64,000 nucleotides of DNA, from positions 3,365,521 through 3,429,520 of the forward strand of contig NZ_CP144125.1 of assembly GCF_036429475.1 (NCBI RefSeq), given 5' to 3'. A program made the position numbers and the translations under genes. This stretch comes from Halalkalicoccus sp. CGA53. GTDB lineage: Archaea; Halobacteriota; Halobacteria; Halobacteriales; Halalkalicoccaceae. The notes under the pieces were generated by a model. The model ran no database searches and was not told the origin of the DNA. It worked only from the letters and a program-made list of their open reading frames with translations. Positions 33,239-42,575 of this stretch are shown in pieces; positions within the stretch are counted from its first letter, which is position 1; each line of letters starts with the position of its first letter.

Positions 33239-35041
33239 CTACTCCACCGTCACACTCTTCGCGAGGTTCCGGGGTTTGTCGATCGACCGACCGAGTTCGG
33301 TCGCGACCCAGTACGACACCAATTGTAGCTGGACGTTCGCCAACACCGATCCCACGAGTTCGCCAGTCGGAGGGATCCACAACACGTCTTCTCCGTACTC
33401 CGCGGCGTCGCTCTCCCCGTCGGTTACGACGACGACCGGTGCGCCCCGCGAGGCGACCTCGCGAACGTTCCCGATCGTCTTACGCGCGCTCTCATCGTCT
33501 CCGGTAACGACCGCGAACACCGGCGTTTCGTCGGTGACGAGCGCGAGCGGGCCGTGTTTCAGCTCGCCCGCGGCGAACCCCTCCGCGTGCTCGTAGCTGA
33601 TCTCCTTCATCTTCAACGCGCCTTCGAGCGCGACCGGGTGGTTGTACCCTCGCCCGATGAAGAAATACGCGTCCGACTCGTCGTACCGGCGGGCGACCTG
33701 CTCTGCGTTCGACGTGTCGAGCACCGACTCGAGCTGATCGGGTAACGCCAACAGATCCGATAGTACCTCGTCGCCCTCACCGGTCAGCGCGCAGGCGAGC
33801 ATCGCGAGCGCGACCTGCTGACTAGCGAACGTCTTCGTTGCGGCCACGCTGATCTCCGGACCGGCCCGGACGTACAGCACGTGATCGCACTCGCGGGCGG
33901 CACTCGAAGCGACGACGTTCGTCACCGCGAGCGTCGTCGCGCCCGCTCGATCCGCCTCGCGCAACGCCCGGAGGGTGTCGGCTGTCTCCCCGCTCTGGGT
34001 GACGCCGACGACGAGCGTCTCCGAGTCGATCGGTATCGATTCCGTGGTGTACTCGCTCGCGAGGAACGCCTGTGCGTGGACGCCACGCGTGCGAAACAGT
34101 CGAGCGCCGATCAGCGCCGCGTGATACGACGTCCCGCAGGCGACGAACTGGACCGGTCCGTTCGCGTCGAGATCCTCCAGTCCCTCGAGGTCGACCGATC
34201 GATCACGCCCGTCGATCCGACCCCCGAGACACTCGCGGAGCGCCCGCGGCTGCTCCATGATCTCCTTGAGCATGTAGTGGTCGTACTCGCCTTTCTCGGC
34301 GTCCTCGGGGTCCCAGGATACCGTGTGGACCTGCGGCGACAGCACTCTTCCGTCGTCGCTCGTCACCTCCACACCAGCTGGTGAAAGCCGGACGAACTGG
34401 CCGTCCTCGAGGTAGATCACCCGGGCGGTGAACTCGACGAACGCGGTGACGTCGCTCGCGATGAACCCGCCCGTGTCGCGGCATCCGACGACCAGCGGCG
34501 AGCCCCATCTCGTTGCGAGAACCGTGTCCGCTCCCTCGAAGAGCACCGCGATCGCGTAGTTCCCCTCCAGCCGGGAGACTGCCTTCTGGAACGCAATCTC
34601 GGGGTCCACACCCCCACAGAGGGCGTCCTCGATCAGGTGCGGAACGACCTCGGTGTCGGTCTCGCTCTCGAACGTGTGACCCGCCTCGGTCAGTTCCGAC
34701 CGGAGCGCCCGGTAGTTCTCGATGATCCCGTTGTGGACGACGGCGATCTCGCCGGTGCAGTCGGTATGCGGGTGAGCGTTCGCGTCCGACGATTTCCCGT
34801 GTGTACTCCAGCGGGTGTGACCGATCCCAGCCCACGCCTCGCCCGATCGCGACATCGAGTCGAGGGCCTCCTCGAGCGCGTCGAGTTCGCCCTCGCGTTT
34901 CACCACCGTGAGTTCGTCGTCGACGAGCGCGACGCCCGCCGAATCGTACCCCCGATAGTCGAGGCCAGAGAGACCGCTTCGCAGGACCTCGAGGACCGCT
35001 GGCCCGTCTGCACCATCGATGTAGCCGACGATTCCACACAT
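33239..35041 (-). CDS. glmS: glutamine-fructose-6-phosphate aminotransferase (isomerizing)
   Basis: A 600-residue enzyme that makes glucosamine 6-phosphate from fructose 6-phosphate and glutamine, the entry step to UDP-GlcNAc for surface glycans. The N-terminal glutaminase domain starts [10 protein letters not shown] with Cys2 as nucleophile. The isomerase part has two SIS domains with TSYHAALIGARLF, VGVTQSGETADTLRAL and GRGYNHPVALEGALKMKE. It ends with the conserved KSVTVE tail. Length and motifs are complete. The upstream region and both gene ends are duplicated at 54300-54840 as a deletion relic. It lies between the two glycan blocks, consistent with supplying amino sugar to both. Confidence 0.95.
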   Translation of the reverse strand: MCGIVGYIDGADGPAVLEVLRSGLSGLDYRGYDSAGVALVDDELTVVKREGELDALEEALDSMSRSGEAWAGIGHTRWSTHGKSSDANAHPHTDCTGEIAVVHNGIIENYRALRSELTEAGHTFESETDTEVVPHLIEDALCGGVDPEIAFQKAVSRLEGNYAIAVLFEGADTVLATRWGSPLVVGCRDTGGFIASDVTAFVEFTARVIYLEDGQFVRLSPAGVEVTSDDGRVLSPQVHTVSWDPEDAEKGEYDHYMLKEIMEQPRALRECLGGRIDGRDRSVDLEGLEDLDANGPVQFVACGTSYHAALIGARLFRTRGVHAQAFLASEYTTESIPIDSETLVVGVTQSGETADTLRALREADRAGATTLAVTNVVASSAARECDHVLYVRAGPEISVAATKTFASQQVALAMLACALTGEGDEVLSDLLALPDQLESVLDTSNAEQVARRYDESDAYFFIGRGYNHPVALEGALKMKEISYEHAEGFAAGELKHGPLALVTDETPVFAVVTGDDESARKTIGNVREVASRGAPVVVVTDGESDAAEYGEDVLWIPPTGELVGSVLANVQLQLVSYWVATELGRSIDKPRNLAKSVTVE

Positions 35042-35225
35042 CAGAGAGTAGGTGCAGTCCGGGCGAAGAGTCGAACCGAGTTATCGGTGTGAGAACCACC
35101 GGTCGGTCCGAAAATAACGGTACCGTCGTGATGAGATCGCCATATGTTTAATCGAGATCGTACTCCAGTCCATGCTCGCATTACCCCGAATGTGAAATAC
35201 AGATATAAAGTCTTTCTGAGGGTAA
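35042..35225 (-). repeat. glmS upstream region, intact copy of a duplicated segment
   Basis: About 180 bp upstream of glmS aligns at about 90 percent with 54671-54840 upstream of the glmS relic. Shared blocks include accgagttatcggtgtgaga and gatataaagtctttctgagg. The intact copy has a 9-bp stretch (taccccgaa, near 35180) missing from the other. The segment probably contains the promoter. Confidence 0.7.
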
Positions 35226-35584
35226 CTGTAGTGAGCGCTCTCCCGACGCGCGCCGTGAGACCACAGTGACGTATCGGCCCTGCTGTGAGAGAACGTTGAA
35301 GTAAACGAGACCACCCGGCTCTCCGGGCGGCCCCGACATCGACCTACCCACGGGCGAACACGAGCAACGATAGTGATAGTGAGGACTTCGGAGAGACAAG
35401 GTAGAGAGCCGACATCTCGTTTCTCAGTAACTGATACTGGACAGGGATCGAAGCGAGTTCCGTACCGTCACCGGCGTTGGGTGTTACGGATGTCACAACG
35501 GCTCAGGATTATTTGTCAAATGTGTATGCTATAAACAAGTAAGTTAGGAACTATTATTATGCGCGACGATAGGATAGACCTACT

Positions 35585-37081
35585 GTGAGCTCCAGAGCGT
35601 TGTATCGGTCGCTGAGTGTGGGGGGGACCGTGGTGATCACGGTCGCTGCCGTGCTCCTCGCGAACCACGCGGTCGTCCAGGAGCTCGTGACGACGTACAT
35701 CCCCATCGTCGACCGACTCACACCGGAGTTCGTCGGGGGCACCCGGCTCTGGTGGGCGCTGGCGCTGACCGTCCTCACTGTCCTCGGAGCGCTCTCCCCG
35801 ATCGTGACGCATCGACAGCGGCGATCGATCGACACTGTGATGCTGAGCCTGAAGGGGGTCACCATCGCGATGATCACCCTCGCGGCGATCGGGTACTTCA
35901 AGTGGTCGATCAGGCTCCCACGGGGTACGCTCATCGCCCTCTCGATCGTCCTCGCGATCGCGATACCGATCTGGTTTCTCTTCGTGAGCACCAGGCCGAG
36001 GACCGACCGTGTCCTCATCGTCGGCGCCAACCCGCTCGAGATCGATCGGGCGGCGCATGCGGCCGCCCACGACGTGATCGGCTATCTCTCGCCGCGTTCG
36101 GCTCTCAGATACGACGTCAGAACGGCGGTCAAACACGGGAACCGGCCGATCACTGACGGTGGAGGGCTGATCGAGCGGGTGCCGACCGAATCGGGATCGT
36201 GGTTCGGCGGCCTTGAGGCGAACATCGACCGGCTGGGCGGGATCTCCCGGCTGGAGGATGTCCTGATCGACCGGGACATCGACACGGTGGTCGTCGCGTT
36301 CAGCGAGAGCGATCGTGGCGAGTTCTTCGGAGCACTCGAGGTCTGTCACGAGCGTGGCATCCGTGCGATCGTCCACGAAGAGCACGCAGACGAGGTGTTG
36401 ATCGCGGGCGACTACGGCGAGGGGTTCGTCGAGGTCGACATCGAGCCCTGGAGCTGGTGGGACTCGCTCGGAAAGCGAGCCCTCGACGTCGCGTTCTCGG
36501 GGGCGGCACTACTCGCTCTCTCGCCGATGCTGGTCCTGATCGCCGTCGCGATCAAACTCGACTCGTCGGGACCGGTGCTCTACGCCCAGCGACGCACCGC
36601 CGGGTTCGGCCGCACGTTCCCCGTCTACAAGTTCCGGACGATGCTGCCCGACAGCGAGACGATCGACCCCCTCGACGACCACGAGAACGACCGGATCACG
36701 CGCGTCGGCCGGGTCCTCCGGAAGACGAACCTCGACGAGATCCCCCAGCTCTGGTCGATCCTCATCGGCGAGATGAGCGTCGTCGGCCCGCGTGCGACGT
36801 GGGTGAAGGAGGAAGAACAGATCGTCTACGAGGTGTCTGGCTGGCAGAAACGCTGGTTCGTCCCGCCCGGACTCACCGGTCTCGCCCAGGTCAACGAGGT
36901 GAACAGCACTGAACCCGAGCGAAAGCTCCGCTACGACATCGAGTACATCCGCCGGCAGTCGCTGTCGTTCGACATCTGGCTCATCCTCCGGCAGTTTCTG
37001 AACGTCGGACGGGACGTACTCGGTCTCTTCGTCGGTGAGGAGGAAACGAACGAGTCGAAAGCGAATCTCAGGAACGACTGA
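35585..37081 (+). CDS. polyprenyl-phosphate sugar phosphotransferase (bacterial sugar transferase family)
   Basis: A 498-residue enzyme of the WcaJ/WbaP type. About four N-terminal transmembrane helices are followed by a cytoplasmic region resembling a CoA-binding-like Rossmann domain (RVLIVGANPLEIDRAAHAAA). A re-entrant helix near 300-325 (GKRALDVAFSGAALLALSPM) precedes the catalytic domain with LYAQRRTAGFGRTFPVYKFR, KTNLDEIPQLWSILIGEMS and VGPR. It transfers a sugar-1-phosphate to a polyprenyl carrier and so starts a lipid-linked repeat unit. The start is GTG. It opens the second glycan block. Confidence 0.88.
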   Translation: MSSRALYRSLSVGGTVVITVAAVLLANHAVVQELVTTYIPIVDRLTPEFVGGTRLWWALALTVLTVLGALSPIVTHRQRRSIDTVMLSLKGVTIAMITLAAIGYFKWSIRLPRGTLIALSIVLAIAIPIWFLFVSTRPRTDRVLIVGANPLEIDRAAHAAAHDVIGYLSPRSALRYDVRTAVKHGNRPITDGGGLIERVPTESGSWFGGLEANIDRLGGISRLEDVLIDRDIDTVVVAFSESDRGEFFGALEVCHERGIRAIVHEEHADEVLIAGDYGEGFVEVDIEPWSWWDSLGKRALDVAFSGAALLALSPMLVLIAVAIKLDSSGPVLYAQRRTAGFGRTFPVYKFRTMLPDSETIDPLDDHENDRITRVGRVLRKTNLDEIPQLWSILIGEMSVVGPRATWVKEEEQIVYEVSGWQKRWFVPPGLTGLAQVNEVNSTEPERKLRYDIEYIRRQSLSFDIWLILRQFLNVGRDVLGLFVGEEETNESKANLRND

Positions 37082-37259
37082 GCGTGAGAGACTTTCGCGC
37101 ATAACTGCTGAGTGGTTTTTCAATTTGATTCGAACGCTACTGGGGCCAAGCGCACAGATCGGGGGCGTCGAAGCGGTAGAGGGCTTGAATTCGGATAATA
37201 GCCTATTTTAGTCAAAATTCTTAGAGAAGGTTTAATTCTCGGTGTTGTGTCGTGTGAGC

Positions 37260-37790
37260 ATGCAGATATCCAGTCGTGGACTTGGTCGACGGGCGCTGAT
37301 GGCAGCGTTGTCGACGGCGGCGATCGGCGCGAGTGCTACTCCTGTGACTGCGAACGCGGAGTACGCAACTCTGCCGTTGAGTGACGAAGAGGCCGAGGAG
37401 GCTGGGCTCGTGATTACATCATCGGCATATAACGTAAACGAGACGATATCACGGCTCCGCCAAGCGATTCGTGACGTCGAGGGGGCCGAAGAGATCCACT
37501 ACGTCGACCATACGGAGTTCGCCGCTGGTGTCGACGAACCACTTCGGGAGGTACGAGTGTTTCTGGTAGGGATGCCTAAGGTCGAATCGGAGCTGGGTGA
37601 AACAGCCCCGACCGTCGGTCTCGACGTTCCACCTGTGATCCTCGTCTACGACCACGAGGATAACGGTGTGGAGATGGTCCACAACACCCCGGAGTACGTT
37701 GCCGCTCGTCACGGGCTCACTGAGGGAATGGATGCGATACAGACGATGGACGACCGACTAACCGAAATAGTGGAGACTGTCAATGAGTGA
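37260..37790 (+). CDS. exported DUF302-like protein
   Basis: A 176-residue protein with a Tat-like signal (GLGRRALMAALSTAAIGASA) cleaved around TANA. The mature domain has SAYNVNETISRLRQAI, HYVDHTEFAAGV and EVRVFLVGMPKVESEL, then PPVILVYD. This order matches DUF302-like domains (small alpha-beta units with a periodic G-N/M-P and D-x-E pattern). A GTG 18 nt upstream is possible, but the ATG at 37260 immediately precedes the signal. The stop overlaps the next gene by 8 bp, which encodes a second similar domain. The family assignment is by motif order and is moderate. Confidence 0.5.
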   Translation: MQISSRGLGRRALMAALSTAAIGASATPVTANAEYATLPLSDEEAEEAGLVITSSAYNVNETISRLRQAIRDVEGAEEIHYVDHTEFAAGVDEPLREVRVFLVGMPKVESELGETAPTVGLDVPPVILVYDHEDNGVEMVHNTPEYVAARHGLTEGMDAIQTMDDRLTEIVETVNE

Positions 37791-38634
37791 GCAGCCGCAA
37801 AGGAATCTCTCGAACGACGACGAGACGGAGACTGAAGAACGCTCGAACGGGTTGAGACGGAAATTTCCCGAACTGATCGGGATCGGTGCCGTGGCTGGTC
37901 TTGCTGGCTGTGCCGACGAGCAAGACGAGCCACCGGACGACGGCGAAGGCGAAGACGACGTAGAGGAGGGGGACGAGGACGGGCCTGATGATGACCCACT
38001 CGATGACGATCCGGTCGAGGATGACGAGGTAGAAACCGACGATGACGATGGCGAGGACGAAGGTACTGACGTGGGCGATGATCCACTTGATGACGATAAT
38101 GCTGTCGATGATGAAGATGACGACCCCACTGAGGATGAAACGGATGAGCAGGTCGACGAAGACCAAGCGGAAGACGAACCGACCGACGACGAAGACCCAG
38201 CAGACGACGATTCAGCTGATGACGAAGCGGACGAGGAGTTTGACGTCGATGATGAGACGGCTGACGACGCCCCCACTGGAGTCGTGACCGTTTCAGTAGA
38301 CGGTCGAGTCGCCGACATCGTCTCAGAGGTAGAGGACGCTATCTCCGACGAAGAGGTCCTGCATCACGCCGTATCGATCAGCGATCGAGTCCACGGGACG
38401 GCGACGGTCGTGTTCCACATCGCCCGCGTAGATACACAGCTGCTACAAAACGGTTGGAGTGCCGGGATTGACATCCCACACCGTATCGTTATCTACGAGG
38501 CGGATTCGGACGAGGCGTTCCTCTCCTACACGGACCCCAAATATCTCTTCACCCGTCACAAAATCGACGACGATGAGACGGCCGAACTCCTATCAGAGCG
38601 GTTGGACGAGCTCATCGGTCAAATTCGAACCTAA
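37783..38634 (+). CDS. lipoprotein with long acidic linker and DUF302-like C-terminal domain
   Basis: A 283-residue protein. The N-terminus carries LRRKFPELIGIGAVAGLAGC, a Tat-like signal ending in a lipobox Cys at about residue 44. About 110 residues of almost pure D/E/P/T linker follow. The C-terminal domain (about 165-283) begins GVVTVSVDGRVADIVSEVED and contains PHRIVIYEADSDEAFL, similar in plan to the domain in the preceding gene. It is co-transcribed and overlaps that gene. The linker would hold the domain away from the membrane and through a charged surface layer. Function unknown. Confidence 0.5.
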   Translation: MSEQPQRNLSNDDETETEERSNGLRRKFPELIGIGAVAGLAGCADEQDEPPDDGEGEDDVEEGDEDGPDDDPLDDDPVEDDEVETDDDDGEDEGTDVGDDPLDDDNAVDDEDDDPTEDETDEQVDEDQAEDEPTDDEDPADDDSADDEADEEFDVDDETADDAPTGVVTVSVDGRVADIVSEVEDAISDEEVLHHAVSISDRVHGTATVVFHIARVDTQLLQNGWSAGIDIPHRIVIYEADSDEAFLSYTDPKYLFTRHKIDDDETAELLSERLDELIGQIRT

Positions 38635-38815
38635 AGGACGAAACACACGATACCGAACGGAAACGTGAGAGAGCCTCCAAGGGGGCAGGTCGGTCTACCG
38701 TACGATACGCCCCAGAACGCTCCTCGGAATCGAAGTTAGAGTCCGAAAGAGCCCCGATGTAGGGTCCAGACGTACTCTAGTAATCGATAGGGAAACCGAA
38801 AGAGAGAGGGTAGCA

Positions 38816-39289
38816 CTACGGGTCGAAGTCGGGTTCGATCTGTCCGCTCATCTCGCCAGCAGCGTTTTCGATACCGACGTTCGCCGAGTATACCTCGATA
38901 GACGCGTTTCCATCGAGCATCAACTCGACGAGCTCTTCGAGCGGCGCGTTACCCAGTGGGCCGACGAGTTCGTCTTCGCCGATAACACGCTTTCCGAGGA
39001 ACCCGTTGTAGACGTCGGCCACGGACTCCCCGTCATCCGCCACTCCAGGCTTTACGCGGGGTGATCGGTCTGTAGGATAGAGCCAGACCACGATCGGCCC
39101 CGTACTACCCCCCCTCGTGAGATGGATCGTCGCCTGGGTCGGCTGGCTGACCCCCTCGACGTGGAGTTCGACGCCCATCTCCGTGAGGTCATCGTCGATC
39201 GCGATCAGTGCGTATCCCCGGGCGCCGCCCGGACCGGAAACGTCCGCCTCGAACTTCCCCGGAAAGCCACGGTCGTCGAGTGCCGACAT
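38816..39289 (-). CDS. CHRD domain protein
   Basis: A 157-residue protein built as one CHRD (chordin-type) domain. QATIHLTRGGSTGPIVVWLY matches the HIH-G-x-G-P-V-x-x-L core. DELVGPLGNAPLEELVELML matches the L-x-GPL-x-x-L-x-x-L helix. IEVYSANVGIENAAGEMSGQ matches the final N-GE-x-x-GQ strand. CHRD proteins are usually exported; no signal peptide precedes this ATG, and none was found in other frames upstream, so it may be cytoplasmic or mis-started. Divergent from the beta-helix gene. Confidence 0.7.
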   Translation of the reverse strand: MSALDDRGFPGKFEADVSGPGGARGYALIAIDDDLTEMGVELHVEGVSQPTQATIHLTRGGSTGPIVVWLYPTDRSPRVKPGVADDGESVADVYNGFLGKRVIGEDELVGPLGNAPLEELVELMLDGNASIEVYSANVGIENAAGEMSGQIEPDFDP

Positions 39290-39564
39290 CCTACGTACTC
39301 ACGTCTCCAGTCGCGGTCCGTCGGACGATACAGTTCGTCGGTCTGAAGACCCTGTGGATTCGGCAGTGGACCATCTTCTGAGTATATGTTGGTCATTTCC
39401 TACATTAACCTACCTGTCGAGCTTTTTCTCAGCTCACTCTACATCAGGGCGCAAAAATATCAGGAGGTCAAATTTTATTGTGGATTAATGATTCCCACTT
39501 CGTAGAGATTTCTACATCTCTTGATAGATAAATATATCCGTCAACACTCGGAGTACCGTATAGC

Positions 39565-41295
39565 GTGTTTCGAAGAACGTTCATGGCGTCGACCGTCGGT
39601 GGTGCGTTTGCGACCTCTGGGACGGACGACGAGTGGATGCAGAACAGTATACAGACGGTCGAGGGTGGTGACGTTCGGGTGGTCGGCGAGGCGAGCGGCG
39701 CCGATTTCTCGACGATCCAGGAAGCCCACGACGATCTGCCGGAGGGAGGAACCGATCGACGCGAGGGAAGCGGTGGGATTATCGTCGACGGGACGTACGA
39801 TAGCTCTCAGGAGGACTTTCCGGTCAGGATCGAGAAGTACGTCGACATTCGAGGAACGTCGTTAACGCGAAGCCGGGTCCACACGACCGATCCGAGCGTC
39901 GACCTCTTTCACATCGTGAACCCAAACGACGTGAACTTCTTCCAGCGGATCAATATGTCGAATCTCTATCTTCGAGGTGGCAGACACGGAATCGTCGTCG
40001 ACGGCCTGACGCTGTTCAACGGTCGGAACCTCATCATGCGCGACATGGCCGGCGACGGTTTACGGACCGTCAACGAGGAATCCAGCGGGGGTCTACACGC
40101 GGGCTACCTGGAGAACGTCTACGCCTGGGCGTGTGGCGGCTACGGGATCGACCTGAATCCCAACACCCTGCCACACGGCTGGGTGTTGAGTCGGTGTTCG
40201 GCGACGCGGTGTGAGGTCGGGATCCGGATGGGTGGGTACGCCGGAACGATCCTTGGGGGTGCCTATCAGAACAATCGCGATTACGGAGTGCATCTGGAGA
40301 GCGCCGGGGCGATGGGCGTACACAACGCGTACATCGAGTTAAACGGGACGCAACAGACGAACCCCAGAGACGTGTTGTTGGGGATCAACGCGCTGGGTGC
40401 GAAACTGCACAACTGCTACATCCACGGCGGGCGACTCGACGACGGTGCAGAGACGCACGCCGCGATCGAGAGCGGAAACAACAACTACTGCGAAGTCGAT
40501 CACTGTACCTTCCGTGGATACGACCGCGTGAGTGATACTGGACTGTTCGACCTCTCGAACAACTCCGATAACTTCGAGGTGAACTTGGGGACCCACCAGT
40601 ACATCGGCGACCGACCACCCTTTTTCCAGACCGAACCGAGCACGTATCTCAACAACGGGGTACTGTTTTCGGACGAGATCGACGAGGTCTCGGGACGGTA
40701 TGCAGGGCAACAGGGGTTCTCCGAAGGGCAGTATTACTCGTGGGACGGTGACGAGTGGGTGGAGTTTGGGGAGGTGGTTGGAGACGATGACGACGAACTC
40801 GACAGAGCAACCAAGGAGTTGATCGACACCTATATCGACGATAATCGAAGTACGCCTATCGACTACGAGGCGGATATCGGATCCATATACGATACGTACG
40901 CGATCGAAGCGAATTTTTCGCCACAAACAGGGACCGTTCCCGTATATATGCGTGTAGGTAACATCGAAGACGATGTTTACGAATACCGATCTTTCGAAGG
41001 GACAGAGATCACTACAACATCCGGTGAATCCGAGTGGACGCTCGCGGTCCTCACTGCTGGCGGTCGAGGAGGGGCAGTACGTCTCGCGGGACAGGTAGCG
41101 ATCCGTCACGACCCGACTGCCCCACACAATAGAAACACGATCAGTAGCTCGTTCAATCTCTCTACCGTATCCGATGATGAAGTAATGGTGAATGGAAACA
41201 TAGCTCAAGCCGTAAATCTCGCGAGGGCCCTCAGGATTTGGACTGAGCAAAATATGACCGCGCGGATAAATCTATACGGCATTGATCTTGAGTGA
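39565..41295 (+). CDS. secreted right-handed beta-helix protein
   Basis: A 576-residue protein with a Tat-type signal at the extreme N-terminus (FRRTFMASTVGGAFA; GTG start). From about residue 40 the sequence has the pectate-lyase-like beta-helix pattern: VRVVGEASGADFSTIQEAHD, then GGIIVDGTYD, and repeated short strands such as YLRGGRHGIVVDG, GVHLESAGAMGVHNAYIEL and LHNCYIHGGRL. The last 200 residues are a separate, acidic domain. Such proteins bind or cleave polysaccharides at the surface, and location within the glycan block fits. Catalytic residues cannot be assigned. Confidence 0.7.
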   Translation: MFRRTFMASTVGGAFATSGTDDEWMQNSIQTVEGGDVRVVGEASGADFSTIQEAHDDLPEGGTDRREGSGGIIVDGTYDSSQEDFPVRIEKYVDIRGTSLTRSRVHTTDPSVDLFHIVNPNDVNFFQRINMSNLYLRGGRHGIVVDGLTLFNGRNLIMRDMAGDGLRTVNEESSGGLHAGYLENVYAWACGGYGIDLNPNTLPHGWVLSRCSATRCEVGIRMGGYAGTILGGAYQNNRDYGVHLESAGAMGVHNAYIELNGTQQTNPRDVLLGINALGAKLHNCYIHGGRLDDGAETHAAIESGNNNYCEVDHCTFRGYDRVSDTGLFDLSNNSDNFEVNLGTHQYIGDRPPFFQTEPSTYLNNGVLFSDEIDEVSGRYAGQQGFSEGQYYSWDGDEWVEFGEVVGDDDDELDRATKELIDTYIDDNRSTPIDYEADIGSIYDTYAIEANFSPQTGTVPVYMRVGNIEDDVYEYRSFEGTEITTTSGESEWTLAVLTAGGRGGAVRLAGQVAIRHDPTAPHNRNTISSSFNLSTVSDDEVMVNGNIAQAVNLARALRIWTEQNMTARINLYGIDLE

Positions 41296-41444
41296 TTTCC
41301 GTTTTACACTTTACGAGCGCTATTCTTCGATATAGGTATAATCCTCTGTGAGTGATGAGGTGATACAGTGATTACAGTACGTCTCATCGCGTCACAAAAG
41401 ACCTTCGTTCAAAAAAGTCGTTTCGGGTACATTAAAATACATCC

Positions 41445-42575
41445 ATGAAAATACTTCGAGTCGCACAAAAGGTATATCCTGAAGTTACTGGTGGCGGCCC
41501 GTACCACGTCCACGCAATGAGTCGCGATCAGGCTGCGATGGGTCACAACGTAACAGTGCTAACTGTTTCAGACGAGGTAGAAGAGGTAAGTCACCAAAAC
41601 AAAGCCGGCTACACGCTGGTAAAGCACCCTGCCACTGTTAGCCCTCTTGGGAACGACATCTCATTACCGTTAGCGCGAACCCTGTGGAACGAGTACGGTT
41701 ATGACGTGATTCACGCGCACTCACATATGTACTTCTCGACGAATTTAGCCGCTCTCCGTCGACGTCTCGGGTCACCTCCACTCGCGATCACGAACCACGG
41801 TCTCTACTCACAAAACGCTCCTCGAGCGATCTTCGGTCTCTACCTCCGCACCGCAGGTATATGGACGTTCAACTCGGGAGACCTCGTGTTCTGTTACACC
41901 GAAGAGGGGATGCGACGCGCCCGGAAATTTGGCGTGAAGAGCGATATCGAGATCGTCGCGAACGGGATCGATCAACAGCGCTTTACATCGAACGGTGAGC
42001 GAAGCGCGGAGATCGATCCTGACCGGCCCTCCGTTCTCTGTGTGGTTCGATTGGTCGAAGGGAAACGACCAAAAGACGCGATAGAGGCGATCGAAGGGGT
42101 TATTGACGACCATCCCAGTGTAGTTCTCTACCTCTGCGGTGAGGGACCGCTCCGAGAAAACCTCGAAGGGTACATCCGTAGAGAGGGAATCGAAGATCAC
42201 GTCGTGTTCCTCGGGAACGTCGATTACGACGAAATGCCGAAACTATATCGTTCGTGTGACGTGGTTATCCTGCCGAGCGAAGCAGAGGCAGGGTCACCTC
42301 GGGTGCTGCTCGAGGCGATGGCGTCCGAGAAGCCGTACGTCACGAGCGAACTCTACCAGGTCACCTCGTTGATCAAAGACCTCGGCAAGACAGCACCAGT
42401 CGGCGATATCGATTCGCTCGCCGAAGGTCTCGACGAGCTACTCTCGGATGAGGAGCTTCGAAACGATCTGGGAATCAAGGGACGGGAAATGGTCGAAGAA
42501 CAGTTCACCTGGGAGTCGACGGTCGATGGTGCGACAGAGGCGTTAGAGCGGCTGGTTCGACGTGAGAAGCGATGA
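41445..42575 (+). CDS. GT4 family glycosyltransferase
   Basis: A 376-residue GT-B enzyme starting MKILRVAQKVYPEVTGGGPY with HVHAMSRDQAAMGH. The C-terminal domain has VLCVVRLVEGKRPKDAIEAI and LPSEAEAGSPRVLLEAMASE with both catalytic-region glutamates. It is related to the enzyme at 22521-23714, with the same opening and the same HAHSH-x-x-FST motif (HAHSHMYFSTNL). The stop overlaps the start of the next GT4 gene (ATGA), so the two are coupled. Confidence 0.85.
   Translation: MKILRVAQKVYPEVTGGGPYHVHAMSRDQAAMGHNVTVLTVSDEVEEVSHQNKAGYTLVKHPATVSPLGNDISLPLARTLWNEYGYDVIHAHSHMYFSTNLAALRRRLGSPPLAITNHGLYSQNAPRAIFGLYLRTAGIWTFNSGDLVFCYTEEGMRRARKFGVKSDIEIVANGIDQQRFTSNGERSAEIDPDRPSVLCVVRLVEGKRPKDAIEAIEGVIDDHPSVVLYLCGEGPLRENLEGYIRREGIEDHVVFLGNVDYDEMPKLYRSCDVVILPSEAEAGSPRVLLEAMASEKPYVTSELYQVTSLIKDLGKTAPVGDIDSLAEGLDELLSDEELRNDLGIKGREMVEEQFTWESTVDGATEALERLVRREKR

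Noticed and set aside
34203-35099. 298-codon frame opposite or shifted within glmS
   Set aside because: A shadow of a complete GlmS with all motifs in the other frame.
35516-36385. 289-codon minus-strand frame over the sugar-transferase gene
   Set aside because: Antisense of a recognisable phosphoglycosyl transferase; strongly biased D/R composition.
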